The notes beneath the pieces are model-generated. The model worked only from the letters and a program-made list of their open reading frames with translations, was not told where the DNA came from and did no database searches. The position numbers and the translations under genes are program-made. From IMG/VR virus record IMGVR_UViG_3300030380_004077, positions 1 to 29,628 of that record: a stretch of 29,628 nt of DNA; one strand, 5' to 3'. Positions 14,937 to 24,152 of this stretch are shown one piece after another (the first letter of the stretch is position 1; every line of letters begins with the position of its first letter). This DNA comes from a virus.

Positions 14937-16214
14937 TTATTTTGATGATATTACAACCTCGCTTAAGATTGTAAATAATTCTTGTTTACTATTTTCTTTT
15001 GTTTCTAGCGTAGTATGTAAATACATTCCTTTTACACCTGATACTCCTGGTCCAAATAATATTTCATCTTCTTGAGCATCTATTGAAGCATTTTGTAATA
15101 CTGAAAAATACTTACCTTCTTTTTTCATAAACATTGATGGTAATATATTTATAAATTCATTATTGTTATTGTATCCAAAATTATACTCATATTTAGCTAT
15201 ATTTTCTGCTAAATCAGAATGACTAGATTCATCTAAATCTGTTTTAATATTATTAGCAGACCACCCTGTGGTACCTTCATAACCTAATGTTTTAAAAGTT
15301 TTAACTACTGATCCATCTATGTTCATTATTGCAGTTATACTAGATGCAGCTGCTGGTTGACTATAAAATACATTGTAATTTGTATTTTTATAATGAACAT
15401 ATATATTACCTTTATTGAAAGTATAAAATTTATTATTTAAAGTAAAACCGTTTTCAGGGTAATAACTATAAAAGCTAGTCCAACCTTTTGATGTTTCATC
15501 AAATGCAACGGTATTACCAGTTTGTTTTAAATGAAGAATATATTGATCTTTTACATTATCATACATTCCAATTAAATTCGTATTTGTTTTGAGATTATCT
15601 TTAAAGTAATCTCTCATGCCATAATTAGATATCTCAGTTAAACCATCTCTTGTTAATCTTAAAACAACACCTCGTTTTTTATCTGTAAAGTATTTTCTAT
15701 TTCCTTTAACAGCAAAACTTTCTGGATTTAAACTTATACCATATATACCTAAAAATGTTCTTACTTGGCCTATAACTATATTTGAAGCTGTGCTTAATGG
15801 TTGCCCCTCAGCTGTAAATATAAAATCTTTATTTATACCAGCGGCATTACATTTATCTTCTTGTAATATAAATAACTCTCTATCTTCCGCATGCAACTTT
15901 TGAATTGAACCGTCTGTTATATCTACGGCTTTAGTAATATTATCACCAATAGAAAATTGATTTAATTCATTAACACCAGTTTTAGCGTTATATATACCAG
16001 AATATATCATTGCATTTTTTCTATTAACAACAGTATATTCATCATTAACTAAATAAGCTCTAACCCCTTGATCCATAGCAGGCTCATTAAATCCACCTTT
16101 TATTCTGGATTCTTCTATATAAAATCTTTTTTGATTAGCATTACTTGTTTCTTCAAATTCAGCAGATTTTACATATATAGAGTTAAAATAACCTATTTCT
16201 TTTATTTCTGGCAT
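14937..16214 (-). CDS. Tail tubular/stabilisation protein, C-terminal-half-like (beta-propeller type)
   Basis: This 425-aa protein has motifs that I recall from the C-terminal portion of a large podoviral tail protein of marine phages: FYIEESRIKGGFNEP (near 32-46), NRKNAMIYSGIYNAKTGVNE, SIQKLHAEDRELFILQEDK, NPESFAVKGNRKYFTDKKRG, LTRDGLTEISNYGMRDYF and a W-T-S-F-Y-S-Y. Repeated short strands with Y/F-rich turns suit a beta-propeller or ring component. In the relatives I remember this part is fused downstream of the module carried by the 1223-aa neighbour; here it is a separate gene after a 33-nt gap. It starts at MPEIKE. The exact role (P22 gp10-like hub or tail tube B) is inferred. Confidence 0.65.
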   Translation of the reverse strand: MPEIKEIGYFNSIYVKSAEFEETSNANQKRFYIEESRIKGGFNEPAMDQGVRAYLVNDEYTVVNRKNAMIYSGIYNAKTGVNELNQFSIGDNITKAVDITDGSIQKLHAEDRELFILQEDKCNAAGINKDFIFTAEGQPLSTASNIVIGQVRTFLGIYGISLNPESFAVKGNRKYFTDKKRGVVLRLTRDGLTEISNYGMRDYFKDNLKTNTNLIGMYDNVKDQYILHLKQTGNTVAFDETSKGWTSFYSYYPENGFTLNNKFYTFNKGNIYVHYKNTNYNVFYSQPAAASSITAIMNIDGSVVKTFKTLGYEGTTGWSANNIKTDLDESSHSDLAENIAKYEYNFGYNNNNEFINILPSMFMKKEGKYFSVLQNASIDAQEDEILFGPGVSGVKGMYLHTTLETKENSKQELFTILSEVVISSK

Positions 16215-16247
16215 AATATTTATATTATTACATATTTTATGAGTTCT

Positions 16248-19200
16248 CTAACAATTATTAGGTTGGTCAACAAATTGTATTTTACCACCGCTAATTATTG
16301 TATGGAACCCATCAGACAGTGGATTTGTTATAACAGCCCCAGCACCAACAGACGTAGTTAACGCAGCATTTGAAAATACCTCATCGTTTACTTGTGGAGT
16401 TTGTGATGTTGAATTATTGCTAGTTGGTCTTTTAATATAAAAGTTTTGAAATGGTGAATTAGCATTTATAGTGCCACAAACACCTACTTCCCCGCCGCTA
16501 GCAAATAAAAAATCACCCCAAAACCATCCGCCTATTGTAACTTCGCAAAAAGCATCATCTGTATTAGATTGTGTAACACCACTATTATCATTAATCTCAG
16601 TAGTTATTTTATAAACTTTTCCAATTTCACTATCGGGAAAATTATGATTATTAGCGCTAACCGCTCCCGTACTACTATTAATACTAAATTTATTTTTATG
16701 TGTATTTGTGGTTTCATTAGCTCCTGTTGGATCAAATGTAACTTGCTTTATACTATGCGTTATGTTTATAGTGTTTTGTGTTGTATCTGAACTTCCATTT
16801 ACCGCTGATGTTGGGCTAAAAATTACACCCGATGAATTAAAATGTGTATGAGTCGCGGCCGCAGGCAATACTAGATCTGGCACTGAGTTTGTTAAATTTA
16901 CCGTAAAATCTTGTTCAACCGATTGATTAGCTGAATTAACAACTTTTATTCTTACTGTATATATATGACCGGATGTGCCATGATAAAATTTATTATTAGT
17001 AACTTTAATTTTAAAATTATTTCCATCTTCAGAAATACCAAAATGGCTATCCCCAGTTGTTTGTAAAGGAGGTGAAGTATTGCCATCTTCTAATACGCTT
17101 ACAATAGAATATGTTAAGCCGCTAGTAATTGCGCTGTTGTTTTGATCAAGCGTTTTTAGATTAGGCCCAATTGCTTGCCCGTTTGCACCTGCGTCTAACC
17201 CTTCAGCAAATGAAGTAGTGGTTGAGTCATCGTCAAATTTTATACTTGCTGGTTGAGCACTAGATCCGGCTAATATTTCAGTGTTTAATGTTGATATTAA
17301 ACCACAAGTTACAGTTTCATAATATAAATCTAATGAGCTTTCAAATGGTTTTGTTTCCCATACTGAAAACCCGGTAGTTCCACGAACTCCTAATGGTGAT
17401 TGGTTGTTTGCAGCAACAGGACCAATTGTAACACCAAACCCATTTGGTAATTCTGCTAATAGTGGATTTTTCTTATAATTATAAAAAGTTCGGTATGTAT
17501 GACCGCTTTCTTCTTGGGTACCGGTTGTACTAGCGCCAATAATGAAAAACTCTAAACCATGATCTATAGCTTTGCCAACGCTTATTATATCTACAAGTGG
17601 AAAATCGGACATTATATCTGCTAAACCACTATTAACTTTTGGAAATAAGCTTACATCAGTAGGAAATACAGAATTATCGTCTACAGATTCTTGCGTTGTA
17701 TCTCTAGGTACTTTATTTATGTTATCTCCGTGTAAAACTAGCCACGTTCTTTTATCTTCATTATCAAAAAACACTGCGCTATGAGCAGACTGAGTTTGAG
17801 CGTCAGGTATTCCACTTTTAGCTTCTGGTGCATATATATTATGATACTCTTGTTCATTTTGTTTTACAACAACCTTATAAGAATACCACCCAGTTGGATT
17901 ATTAAAACTATGTAACACAGAATTATTATCCCTATCAGATGATGGAATTTTTTTATTAAAACTTATTTCCATTACCTCCCCAGCAAAATTTGAATCTGTT
18001 TCACTAGTGTTTTTTGCTTTTACTTTTAATAAAGATTTGTTTACATCATCAGACAAAAATACTGGTGATTGTCTTCCGTATCTATCAATTAATACAATTC
18101 CAACCTGATATGTTCTTCTTGTTTTAATACTATGATAAGGATATTGTTTATCAAATAAAAATTCACTATCATTTTTAACACCTATTCCTAAATGATAATC
18201 AAAAGAATAATTTTCATCGCTATTATATGGTTTATTATTTGGATTTTCTTGATAATTGCCATAAACAATTCTATTACCAATTAATTCTTGTGCTTTTGCT
18301 TTTACAGGAACATTGTCATAAACTCTGGTTAATTGTCTTTCTGGTAATGTTTTATAAGGCAAAGATCCTTTATAAGTATATTCATATATTTTATCTGTTC
18401 CAACGCTACCATCTGTTATATCTAATTGCGCTAAGCTTTTTATATCAGGTCTATTAGATTCTTTTATTAATATTTCAATTTTATTAATTTCAAAATCTTT
18501 AGTAGGCTCGTCAGAAGGAAATTCAATTTGTAAGTTTACATGCGCAACATCATTAATAAAACTAGCTAACTCTGTGCTTTCTGCCGCTTCTTTTCGTTGA
18601 GTAGCCGTTAATCCAATACCATCATTTGTAGGTAATGATGAATTAGCTGTTTTTGTTGAGCCATTACCAGCGTAAGCCACATTGTATGTTTGAGGTATAA
18701 AACAATGCTGTGTAAATGGCGATATCAATGAATACTCACCATCTTTAAATTTAAATCTATATGCAAACCTAACAAACTTATCTCTTAATTTATCATTTTG
18801 ATTTAAAAAAGTTAATACTGTGTTTTGAGTTATATTTGTAATATTTGTATCAGAAGTAATTGTTAAGCCATCGGCACTTACCGCATCTACTTTACCTAAA
18901 AATGTAGAACCGTTATATATTTCTTGTCCAACATGAATGTTATGTTCAGGATCACTATCAGCAACAGTAGAACTTATCACTATAGTTTTTGTTGCAGTAG
19001 TTATTGCAGTTCCTAGTTTAGCTTGAACTTTTAATCTTTGCATGCCAGAATGGTTTGTGCCTGCAACTTGCCTTAAAACTTTAGGTGCTGTATATGGATA
19101 ATACTTTGCAACTGATATTTTATCTTCATTATCATAATAAGTATTATCTGCAATAGCGGTTATAGCGTTTATTTTTCTTGGCTGGTTTTTATTATCAGTC

Positions 19201-19919
19201 CAAAATAATAAATCATCAATTATGTTTACACCTGTTATTAAAAAATCAGAACTAAATTTTAAAAAATTAGTTGTATTATTTATTAATGGTATAGGCGCTG
19301 TATTTCCTTCTTGATAATAATATATATTATCTTTATGACCTGTATTACCTTTTACAAAATAATATATTGTATTTATTCCGCTTTTTGCTTCGCTATCGGC
19401 AAAATAACCAATAACAGTACCAACATCTTCGGTTATTAATAAGTCTTCTTCTCTTAATGTTAACACAACACTTGCTGAACCACCAATTGCAGGTGTACCA
19501 GTGTCTTTGCTTATTGTTATAGTATCACCAACTTTATACCCGGATGATGTTCCGCTAAATGTAACTTTAGTTACTGTTCCCCCGTCTATTATAATATTAA
19601 CGTTTCCGCCAACACCATTCCCGTTTGTTGTAAATCCAGAAGTAACATTAGGAACACCACTATATCCTGCGCCTGCAGCATTAGTTCCGTCTGTTGTGTT
19701 TGTAGTAACAACACCTATAGTTCTTTCACCAGATTTAAATGCACCTGTTGTATAATTTAATTTATTACCTAAAATATTTTGCACAGTACCTACATCAGAA
19801 CCTTCAGACTTGCTTATATGTATATTTTGTGCATCAAAATATTCTCCGTTTTTTACTAAACGAGCATCAAGGTCTTTGTTCATTTTACCTTGTAAAAAAG
19901 TATTTTTAGCTTCTGGCAT
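16248..19919 (-). CDS. Large tail protein (P22 gp10/stabilisation-type) with inserted beta domains
   Basis: This 1223-aa protein has the N-terminal signature NTFLQGKMNKDLDARLVKNG, then EYFDAQNIHISKSEGSDVGT and VQNILGN (to about 51), which I know from tail hub/stabilisation proteins of marine and Bacteroidota podoviruses. Residues about 80-160 are a Gly-rich insert (GAGYSGVP, IIDGGTVTKVTFSG, GYKVGDTITI) like modules found in phage appendages. The main body contains LPERQLTRVYDNVPVKAKAQ, DRYGRQSPVF and WYSYKVVVKQNEQEYHNIY. Residues about 932-1012 and 1060-1130 look like cadherin/Ig-like domains (YTVRIKVVNSANQSVEQDFTV). The C-terminus ends in a free Cys after a short domain (VNDEVFSNAALTTSVGAGAV). 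It starts 5 nt after the preceding stop. Confidence 0.7.
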   Translation of the reverse strand: MPEAKNTFLQGKMNKDLDARLVKNGEYFDAQNIHISKSEGSDVGTVQNILGNKLNYTTGAFKSGERTIGVVTTNTTDGTNAAGAGYSGVPNVTSGFTTNGNGVGGNVNIIIDGGTVTKVTFSGTSSGYKVGDTITISKDTGTPAIGGSASVVLTLREEDLLITEDVGTVIGYFADSEAKSGINTIYYFVKGNTGHKDNIYYYQEGNTAPIPLINNTTNFLKFSSDFLITGVNIIDDLLFWTDNKNQPRKINAITAIADNTYYDNEDKISVAKYYPYTAPKVLRQVAGTNHSGMQRLKVQAKLGTAITTATKTIVISSTVADSDPEHNIHVGQEIYNGSTFLGKVDAVSADGLTITSDTNITNITQNTVLTFLNQNDKLRDKFVRFAYRFKFKDGEYSLISPFTQHCFIPQTYNVAYAGNGSTKTANSSLPTNDGIGLTATQRKEAAESTELASFINDVAHVNLQIEFPSDEPTKDFEINKIEILIKESNRPDIKSLAQLDITDGSVGTDKIYEYTYKGSLPYKTLPERQLTRVYDNVPVKAKAQELIGNRIVYGNYQENPNNKPYNSDENYSFDYHLGIGVKNDSEFLFDKQYPYHSIKTRRTYQVGIVLIDRYGRQSPVFLSDDVNKSLLKVKAKNTSETDSNFAGEVMEISFNKKIPSSDRDNNSVLHSFNNPTGWYSYKVVVKQNEQEYHNIYAPEAKSGIPDAQTQSAHSAVFFDNEDKRTWLVLHGDNINKVPRDTTQESVDDNSVFPTDVSLFPKVNSGLADIMSDFPLVDIISVGKAIDHGLEFFIIGASTTGTQEESGHTYRTFYNYKKNPLLAELPNGFGVTIGPVAANNQSPLGVRGTTGFSVWETKPFESSLDLYYETVTCGLISTLNTEILAGSSAQPASIKFDDDSTTTSFAEGLDAGANGQAIGPNLKTLDQNNSAITSGLTYSIVSVLEDGNTSPPLQTTGDSHFGISEDGNNFKIKVTNNKFYHGTSGHIYTVRIKVVNSANQSVEQDFTVNLTNSVPDLVLPAAATHTHFNSSGVIFSPTSAVNGSSDTTQNTINITHSIKQVTFDPTGANETTNTHKNKFSINSSTGAVSANNHNFPDSEIGKVYKITTEINDNSGVTQSNTDDAFCEVTIGGWFWGDFLFASGGEVGVCGTINANSPFQNFYIKRPTSNNSTSQTPQVNDEVFSNAALTTSVGAGAVITNPLSDGFHTIISGGKIQFVDQPNNC

Positions 19920-19924
19920 ATGTA

Positions 19925-21022
19925 CTATTTAATTTGTTTAGATTTACCTTTCATTACTTGGTTCATCTGTTCAATTTTTAAATTTGATAATCTTAACTTA
20001 GCATTTCGCATTGCTGCTCTTCTTTCTTTTCTAAATCTATTAATTATAAATTCAGGAATATTAGCTTTAGCTGACGCGATAGCATGAGTTATATATTTAT
20101 ATATCGCATCTTCTGCAAATTTATGAACTTGCATTTCGTCATCAGTTCCTAAGCCATCTGAAACATACTTTAAAGTAATCAATCTCCCCGTCATGTCACT
20201 ACTAAAGTTAATAGTTCCACCGGCTTCATCTATTATAAAATAACCATTCTCCTGTGTAGTTTCAGGGTTTAATCCGTATCTAGCACCAGTAAGAGCCATT
20301 CTATCTATTCCGTCATCATATACACTATGATTTATTTGTGAATTAGGAACAGAACCTGAAATTTTAGTTGTATCAAATTCTTTAAATCTAGCGTCAGTAA
20401 CTGGCGTACCGGTTAAAGCATTATCTTCTTGATCATATAAATAATTAAAATCATCGTCTTGTAATAATGATTGAGAAGGTTTAGAACTAAATCTTGCAGG
20501 GTATATTAATCTTTCTACACCAAAATCATCAACCCACGATATGCAAGAATAGTTAACATAGTCGTGTGGCATAGGTACTGATAAACTAGGGCCTACTTCT
20601 ATTTCTTGAATTTTTTCAATCTTTAATATATCATAACTAAATTCTTGTATGCCTCGCTTTGCGTGGAACATTATATCAGTTTTTTTAGCGCTATCAATAA
20701 TTTTTCCATCACCAACATAAGCGACTAAATAGTTGTTTATAATATCATTTAAGGTTATATATCTATATTTACCTAGATTTTTTTTCTTTAATTCAACGGT
20801 AACTACATCTTGTACATTTAAATCTGAGGCAAATGTTAATACACCGTTAGCATAAGTAAACCCTGATGCCTGCTCTATACTATTAACGAATACTAAAAAT
20901 TTATTAGCATCAGAAGGTATAGGATCAAATGTTAAAGTAAACTGAGTTTTATTATTTGTTGTAGCAACAAATACTTGACTAGACTCGTAATATTGATATT
21001 GTGTTTCTTGTAGTAATGCCAT
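19925..21022 (-). CDS. Head-tail connector/tail adaptor-type protein with N-terminal beta domain
   Basis: The body of this 365-aa protein (from LNDIINNYLVAYVGDGKIID, near residue 90) matches a connector-region protein that I recall from marine podoviruses and crAss-like phages (AKKTDIMFHAKRGIQEFSYD, then IQEIEVGPSLSVPMPHDYVN). The first ~82 residues instead look like a small beta domain seen in tail fibre and adaptor proteins (TTNNKTQFTLTFDPIPSDAN, FLVFVNSIEQASGFTYANG, VVTVEL). The C-terminus is basic and helical (RFRKERRAAMRNAKLRLSNL). The start codon shares one base with the previous stop (TAATG). A structural role at the neck or tail is likely from order and similarity; the exact ring or adaptor identity is not resolved. 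Confidence 0.6.
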   Translation of the reverse strand: MALLQETQYQYYESSQVFVATTNNKTQFTLTFDPIPSDANKFLVFVNSIEQASGFTYANGVLTFASDLNVQDVVTVELKKKNLGKYRYITLNDIINNYLVAYVGDGKIIDSAKKTDIMFHAKRGIQEFSYDILKIEKIQEIEVGPSLSVPMPHDYVNYSCISWVDDFGVERLIYPARFSSKPSQSLLQDDDFNYLYDQEDNALTGTPVTDARFKEFDTTKISGSVPNSQINHSVYDDGIDRMALTGARYGLNPETTQENGYFIIDEAGGTINFSSDMTGRLITLKYVSDGLGTDDEMQVHKFAEDAIYKYITHAIASAKANIPEFIINRFRKERRAAMRNAKLRLSNLKIEQMNQVMKGKSKQIK

Positions 21023-21774
21023 TATTTAGTTATTTCAAGTTGTATTTTTTTATTTTCTTCATTCCCCGCCATTTGTATTAATGTAGGATCTTTTACTATT
21101 ACTCCAGCGTGAGCAAGTATTTTTATAACTAAATTAACTTGTTCAGATTTATGTAGCTCAAAATCATGAGCACTAGAAGCTTGATAGTTATAAGCGTTGT
21201 TATTTGTCCTTGTGAAACCCCATTTAGGTTCTTGCGGAATTTTAACATAATCTATCTGAGCCGACGTTAATGTTATAGGTAAAAATTTTATTTTGGTATC
21301 TATTGAATTATTAGAAGATACTGCTTGATTTGAAGTGCTTGCAGATGAGGATTCTAAATAATATACCGGATGATCTAAACTGGGTCTAGTTAATCTTGAA
21401 GCATTTATATAAGATAACTCGGATTTTTTAACTTCTTGTAAGTTAATTGTTCTATTACCTGATGTTATATTTATAATTCTATATAGATCAGCAGGTAATG
21501 TTGATATACCTGCATTAATACTTAAAGCTGCTTCTTTAGATAATATATCTATTTTTTCTTTTATGTTTCTTGGCAAATCTCCATATTCATCATTTACAAT
21601 AAAACTTTTTTTTCTATTCATTGCCCTATTGTAATCAAAAAATGATTTTTCAAGTAAGTCTAATTGTACTTGAGCACCTATTTTATTAAATTGGTCAGGT
21701 GTTAAATATCCCCTACCCTCTTTATTCATTATAGAAAGCACGGTTCTATATACTGCATTTACTGATATTGCCAT
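21022..21774 (-). CDS. Probable head-tail connector protein (250 aa)
   Basis: This 250-aa protein opens with MAISVNAVYRTVLSIMNKEG, then RGYLTPDQFNKIGAQVQLDL and LEKSFFDYN. I have seen this N-terminal pattern (VY-x-x-V-L-x-x-x-NKExRGYxTPxxFN) in marine phage genomes next to the connector-type protein that also follows here. The rest mixes beta segments (IKFLPITLTSAQIDYVKIPQ) and a C-terminal helix around EQVNLVIKILAHAGVIVKDP. No catalytic residues are evident. It follows a GC-rich hairpin in the 55-nt gap after the preceding gene and shares a TAATG with the next gene, so the two are probably translated as a pair. Confidence 0.55.
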   Translation of the reverse strand: MAISVNAVYRTVLSIMNKEGRGYLTPDQFNKIGAQVQLDLLEKSFFDYNRAMNRKKSFIVNDEYGDLPRNIKEKIDILSKEAALSINAGISTLPADLYRIINITSGNRTINLQEVKKSELSYINASRLTRPSLDHPVYYLESSSASTSNQAVSSNNSIDTKIKFLPITLTSAQIDYVKIPQEPKWGFTRTNNNAYNYQASSAHDFELHKSEQVNLVIKILAHAGVIVKDPTLIQMAGNEENKKIQLEITK

Positions 21775-21793
21775 AATTTTTTTTATATAATGA

Positions 21794-21816
21794 TTAAGCC
21801 GCGTATAGCGGCCTAA
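21794..21816 (-). promoter_or_regulatory. GC-rich hairpin in intergenic gap
   Basis: Read on the minus strand, TTAGGCCGC and GCGGCTTAA pair around the loop TATAC with a single mismatch (five G-C/C-G pairs in the core). It lies 13 nt after the upstream stop and about 20 nt before the next start. It lacks a run of T directly after the stem, so it is a weak terminator at best. An mRNA-stability or processing element is possible. Confidence 0.4.
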
Positions 21817-21829
21817 CCACTATAATTAA

Positions 21830-22618
21830 CTATTTAAGTTTTTTCTCAATTGTTTGAAAAACTTCAACACCTTCGTCTGTTTTAAACCAAGCAGCTAATG
21901 CTGAATATGGATTTTCATCAAACGGAACTGTTATTAGTTTTCTTCCCGTAGAACCCCACGTGAATGTTCTTTGATCAGATGATAAATTTATAATATTCAT
22001 TTCAACGGCTCTTATACCCATGTTTCTGATATTTATATTTTCATCATTAGCTAATTCTAAGAACAAAATAGGATTTGTCTTAGCAAATAGTAGTAGATCT
22101 CTTTTAAGCTCCTTAGAAGTCATCGTAGATACTTTATTTCCTAATTCAGTCCTTAATATAGCTTCAGCGTGATCAATTTCTATTGTTTGAGCAGTTGTTA
22201 AAGCTTCAATTTCTAATTCTATGATATCTAATTCATCTTCTGCAATTTGAACAGCATCATATTCTTGGAAAAGTATACCATTTTTTGGATGTAAAGCTAA
22301 AAATTTTTGTAACGTTTGTTTTTCTTTTGGAACAAAAAGTTGCCCATCTCTAAAGACAATATGACTTAATCTTTGAACGCCTTTCATTTCATCTGTAAAT
22401 ACTGTTTTTTGATTTTGACAATATTTAATTTCTCTTTCATAACCTTTTTCTTTATCAAAGATTAATATATTTCTACTATTTAGTATATATGTAATAGGTG
22501 TATTATTAATAGTTAATTGATATAACCTATCTTTATATTCTACTTTTTTTTGTTTTTTTAGTGGAGCAACCATTACTGGTTCTTCAGCAGCCACCACTGC
22601 TTTTTGTTTTTTTGCCAT
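21830..22618 (-). CDS. Conserved phage protein of unknown function following the capsid gene
   Basis: I chose MAKKQK at 22618 as the start (262 aa). An upstream in-frame ATG at 22666 would add 16 residues (MLRHPTFILTFLLYYI) but lies within the hairpin after the capsid gene and has no supporting context. Motifs in order: YQLTINNTPITYILNSRNIL, IKYCQNQKTVFTDEMKGVQR, LQKFLALHPKNGILF, an acidic AEDELDIIELEIEAL helix, MTSKELKRDLLLFAKTNPIL, and RTFTWGSTGRKL...VPFDENPYSALAAWFKTDEG. I recall this family next to phage structural genes; no enzyme signature is visible. Its placement suggests a capsid-associated or assembly role, but that is inference. Confidence 0.6.
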   Translation of the reverse strand: MAKKQKAVVAAEEPVMVAPLKKQKKVEYKDRLYQLTINNTPITYILNSRNILIFDKEKGYEREIKYCQNQKTVFTDEMKGVQRLSHIVFRDGQLFVPKEKQTLQKFLALHPKNGILFQEYDAVQIAEDELDIIELEIEALTTAQTIEIDHAEAILRTELGNKVSTMTSKELKRDLLLFAKTNPILFLELANDENINIRNMGIRAVEMNIINLSSDQRTFTWGSTGRKLITVPFDENPYSALAAWFKTDEGVEVFQTIEKKLK

Positions 22619-22644
22619 AATATAATATAATAAAAATGTTAAAA

Positions 22645-22678
22645 TAAAGGTAGGGTGCCGAAGCACCCGTTACCTTTA
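22645..22678 (-). terminator. Very stable UUCG-capped hairpin directly after the capsid gene
   Basis: The arms TAAAGGTA/TACCTTTA (8 bp) and GGGTGC/GCACCC (6 bp) are perfect, with a 2-nt bulge on the 5' arm and a TTCG tetraloop (minus strand). It begins 8 nt after the capsid stop codon, and the downstream minus-strand sequence is U-rich (TTTTAACATTTTTATT). This is the form of an intrinsic, perhaps leaky, terminator or 3' mRNA-protecting element, and would raise capsid mRNA relative to downstream genes. Confidence 0.65.
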
Positions 22679-22685
22679 ATAAATA

Positions 22686-24152
22686 TTAAGAATCAAATCT
22701 GATAAAGTTGTTTGCAGCTTGTACTACTAAACATCTTTCTGATAGATAGTGAATTTCCATTTTATCGAAACTTGAACTAGTTGGTCCACCAACTGATCCA
22801 GTAATCCATGTTTTCATTTTTCTATCATCAGCTTGAGAAGCTCTATATCTTACGTGCAAGAATGGTCTTCTTACATTTTGAGCTAATTGCTGATCATACA
22901 CTGAACTACTACCTGCTGGAAGTAATACTCCACTTAAACCACCTACGTGACCTCTTGTAGAAGCATCATTTAAATATTTCCAGTCAGTTTTGTAGAAGTC
23001 ATAAGACCCTCTTCTAAATCCTGTAAATCCAAGATTTAACGCCATGTCTTCAGAGTTATTAAATATTCCATAAGCAGTACCACCTTGAGTACCTGCAGAA
23101 AGACCCGCTAAGAAATCATCGATAAATAAGTTTGCATCTCTGTTTAGATATAACATATTTTCTTCGATAGCCCCTTGCTTATCTAATTCTTTTAACAATG
23201 CATCAAACTCGTCTAATGATTCAGCATTTGTTTCAGAACCACCTTGACCATCAAATTGATTTGTTGCTACCATACCTCTGTTGCCAATAGCTTGTAATAA
23301 ACCTTCAGAACCATCAATGTTATTACCAGTTAAATCGTGTAATTGCGAATCAGCAACTCCAGATCCTGTTGCTACTTTTTCCGCTTCAACCATTGTCATT
23401 TCTAAATAGTCTTCAAATCTAGCTCTTGTATCGCCAGAAGCTTTTAAGTACCATAAATAACCATTTTCACCTGACTCACCAGATACTTCAACCCACCCAA
23501 TTTGAGCTGTATCAGAACCGTTGATTGCAAAGTGATCTTTAATTATCATTGGTTTGTTTGTAAATGTTTTGAATTGAGGCTCTATAGATTCAACCATAGT
23601 GTCTGTTCCTTTTTGAAATTCAGAACCATAAACAAAAAACTTAATAGCTTTACTACCAGTTGAAGAAGTACCAGCTAAATCATTAACGTTTTCAGCGCCG
23701 TAAGGTGCGATTGTTAATGTATCAGTTGCAGCTTCTGCACCTACTTTAACCAAAGCTTTAAATACTACACCCTCTACAACAGCGACTACTGTAGCGTTTT
23801 TTCTAACTACATGAGCTTCTGTTACGTTTGGTGCATCAATATTTTTTATAGCCGTGATTACTCCGTCTTCTACATTAATAGTACCATTGTACGCTAAATG
23901 TAGTCTACCTTGCTCAGACCAAATAACTTGATCAGATTGCATAGGCATTTCAGCACCAGCCATAGCTAAAAATCCAGCTATTGTTCTGTTACCATATCTT
24001 TCAACTTCCTTTTCATATAATTCAGGAAGATATTGTTTAGCCCACCCGTCATTTTGAATATCAAGGTAATTACCCGTCAATGTCATTTTTGATTGGGCAG
24101 GGTTAACTATACTGCCAGCCACTGGGCCAGCAAAATTTACGTTTGTTGCCAT
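22686..24152 (-). CDS. Major capsid protein
   Basis: This 488-aa protein has the N-terminal segment WAKQYLPELYEKEVERYGNR (37-56), then GFLAMAGAEMPM and IWSEQGRLHLAY (77-88). I recognise this pattern from coat proteins of marine and Bacteroidota podoviruses. A beta-rich insertion (about 100-160, VVAVVEGVVFKALVKVGAE) precedes the main body (ARFEDYLEMTMVEAEKVATG; SLDEFDALLKELDKQGAIEE). The C-terminus contains KMEIHYLSERCLVVQAANNF. Length and order (portal, scaffold-like protein, this gene) fit a HK97-fold capsid protein; the fold is inferred, not shown. It starts 22 nt after the preceding stop with only an A-rich leader, and a strong hairpin follows its stop. Confidence 0.8.
   Translation of the reverse strand: MATNVNFAGPVAGSIVNPAQSKMTLTGNYLDIQNDGWAKQYLPELYEKEVERYGNRTIAGFLAMAGAEMPMQSDQVIWSEQGRLHLAYNGTINVEDGVITAIKNIDAPNVTEAHVVRKNATVVAVVEGVVFKALVKVGAEAATDTLTIAPYGAENVNDLAGTSSTGSKAIKFFVYGSEFQKGTDTMVESIEPQFKTFTNKPMIIKDHFAINGSDTAQIGWVEVSGESGENGYLWYLKASGDTRARFEDYLEMTMVEAEKVATGSGVADSQLHDLTGNNIDGSEGLLQAIGNRGMVATNQFDGQGGSETNAESLDEFDALLKELDKQGAIEENMLYLNRDANLFIDDFLAGLSAGTQGGTAYGIFNNSEDMALNLGFTGFRRGSYDFYKTDWKYLNDASTRGHVGGLSGVLLPAGSSSVYDQQLAQNVRRPFLHVRYRASQADDRKMKTWITGSVGGPTSSSFDKMEIHYLSERCLVVQAANNFIRFDS

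Noticed and set aside
14395-15075. 226-aa open frame on the plus strand
   Set aside because: It lies antisense across the Gly/Ala-rich internal protein and the tail gene, is Ala/Cys/Leu-biased as an antisense shadow, and has no coding context.
22619-22666. Longer start (MLRHPTF...) for the gene after the capsid gene
   Set aside because: It lies inside a perfect hairpin and adds a hydrophobic stretch; MAKKQK at 22618 follows an AT-rich leader like the other starts.
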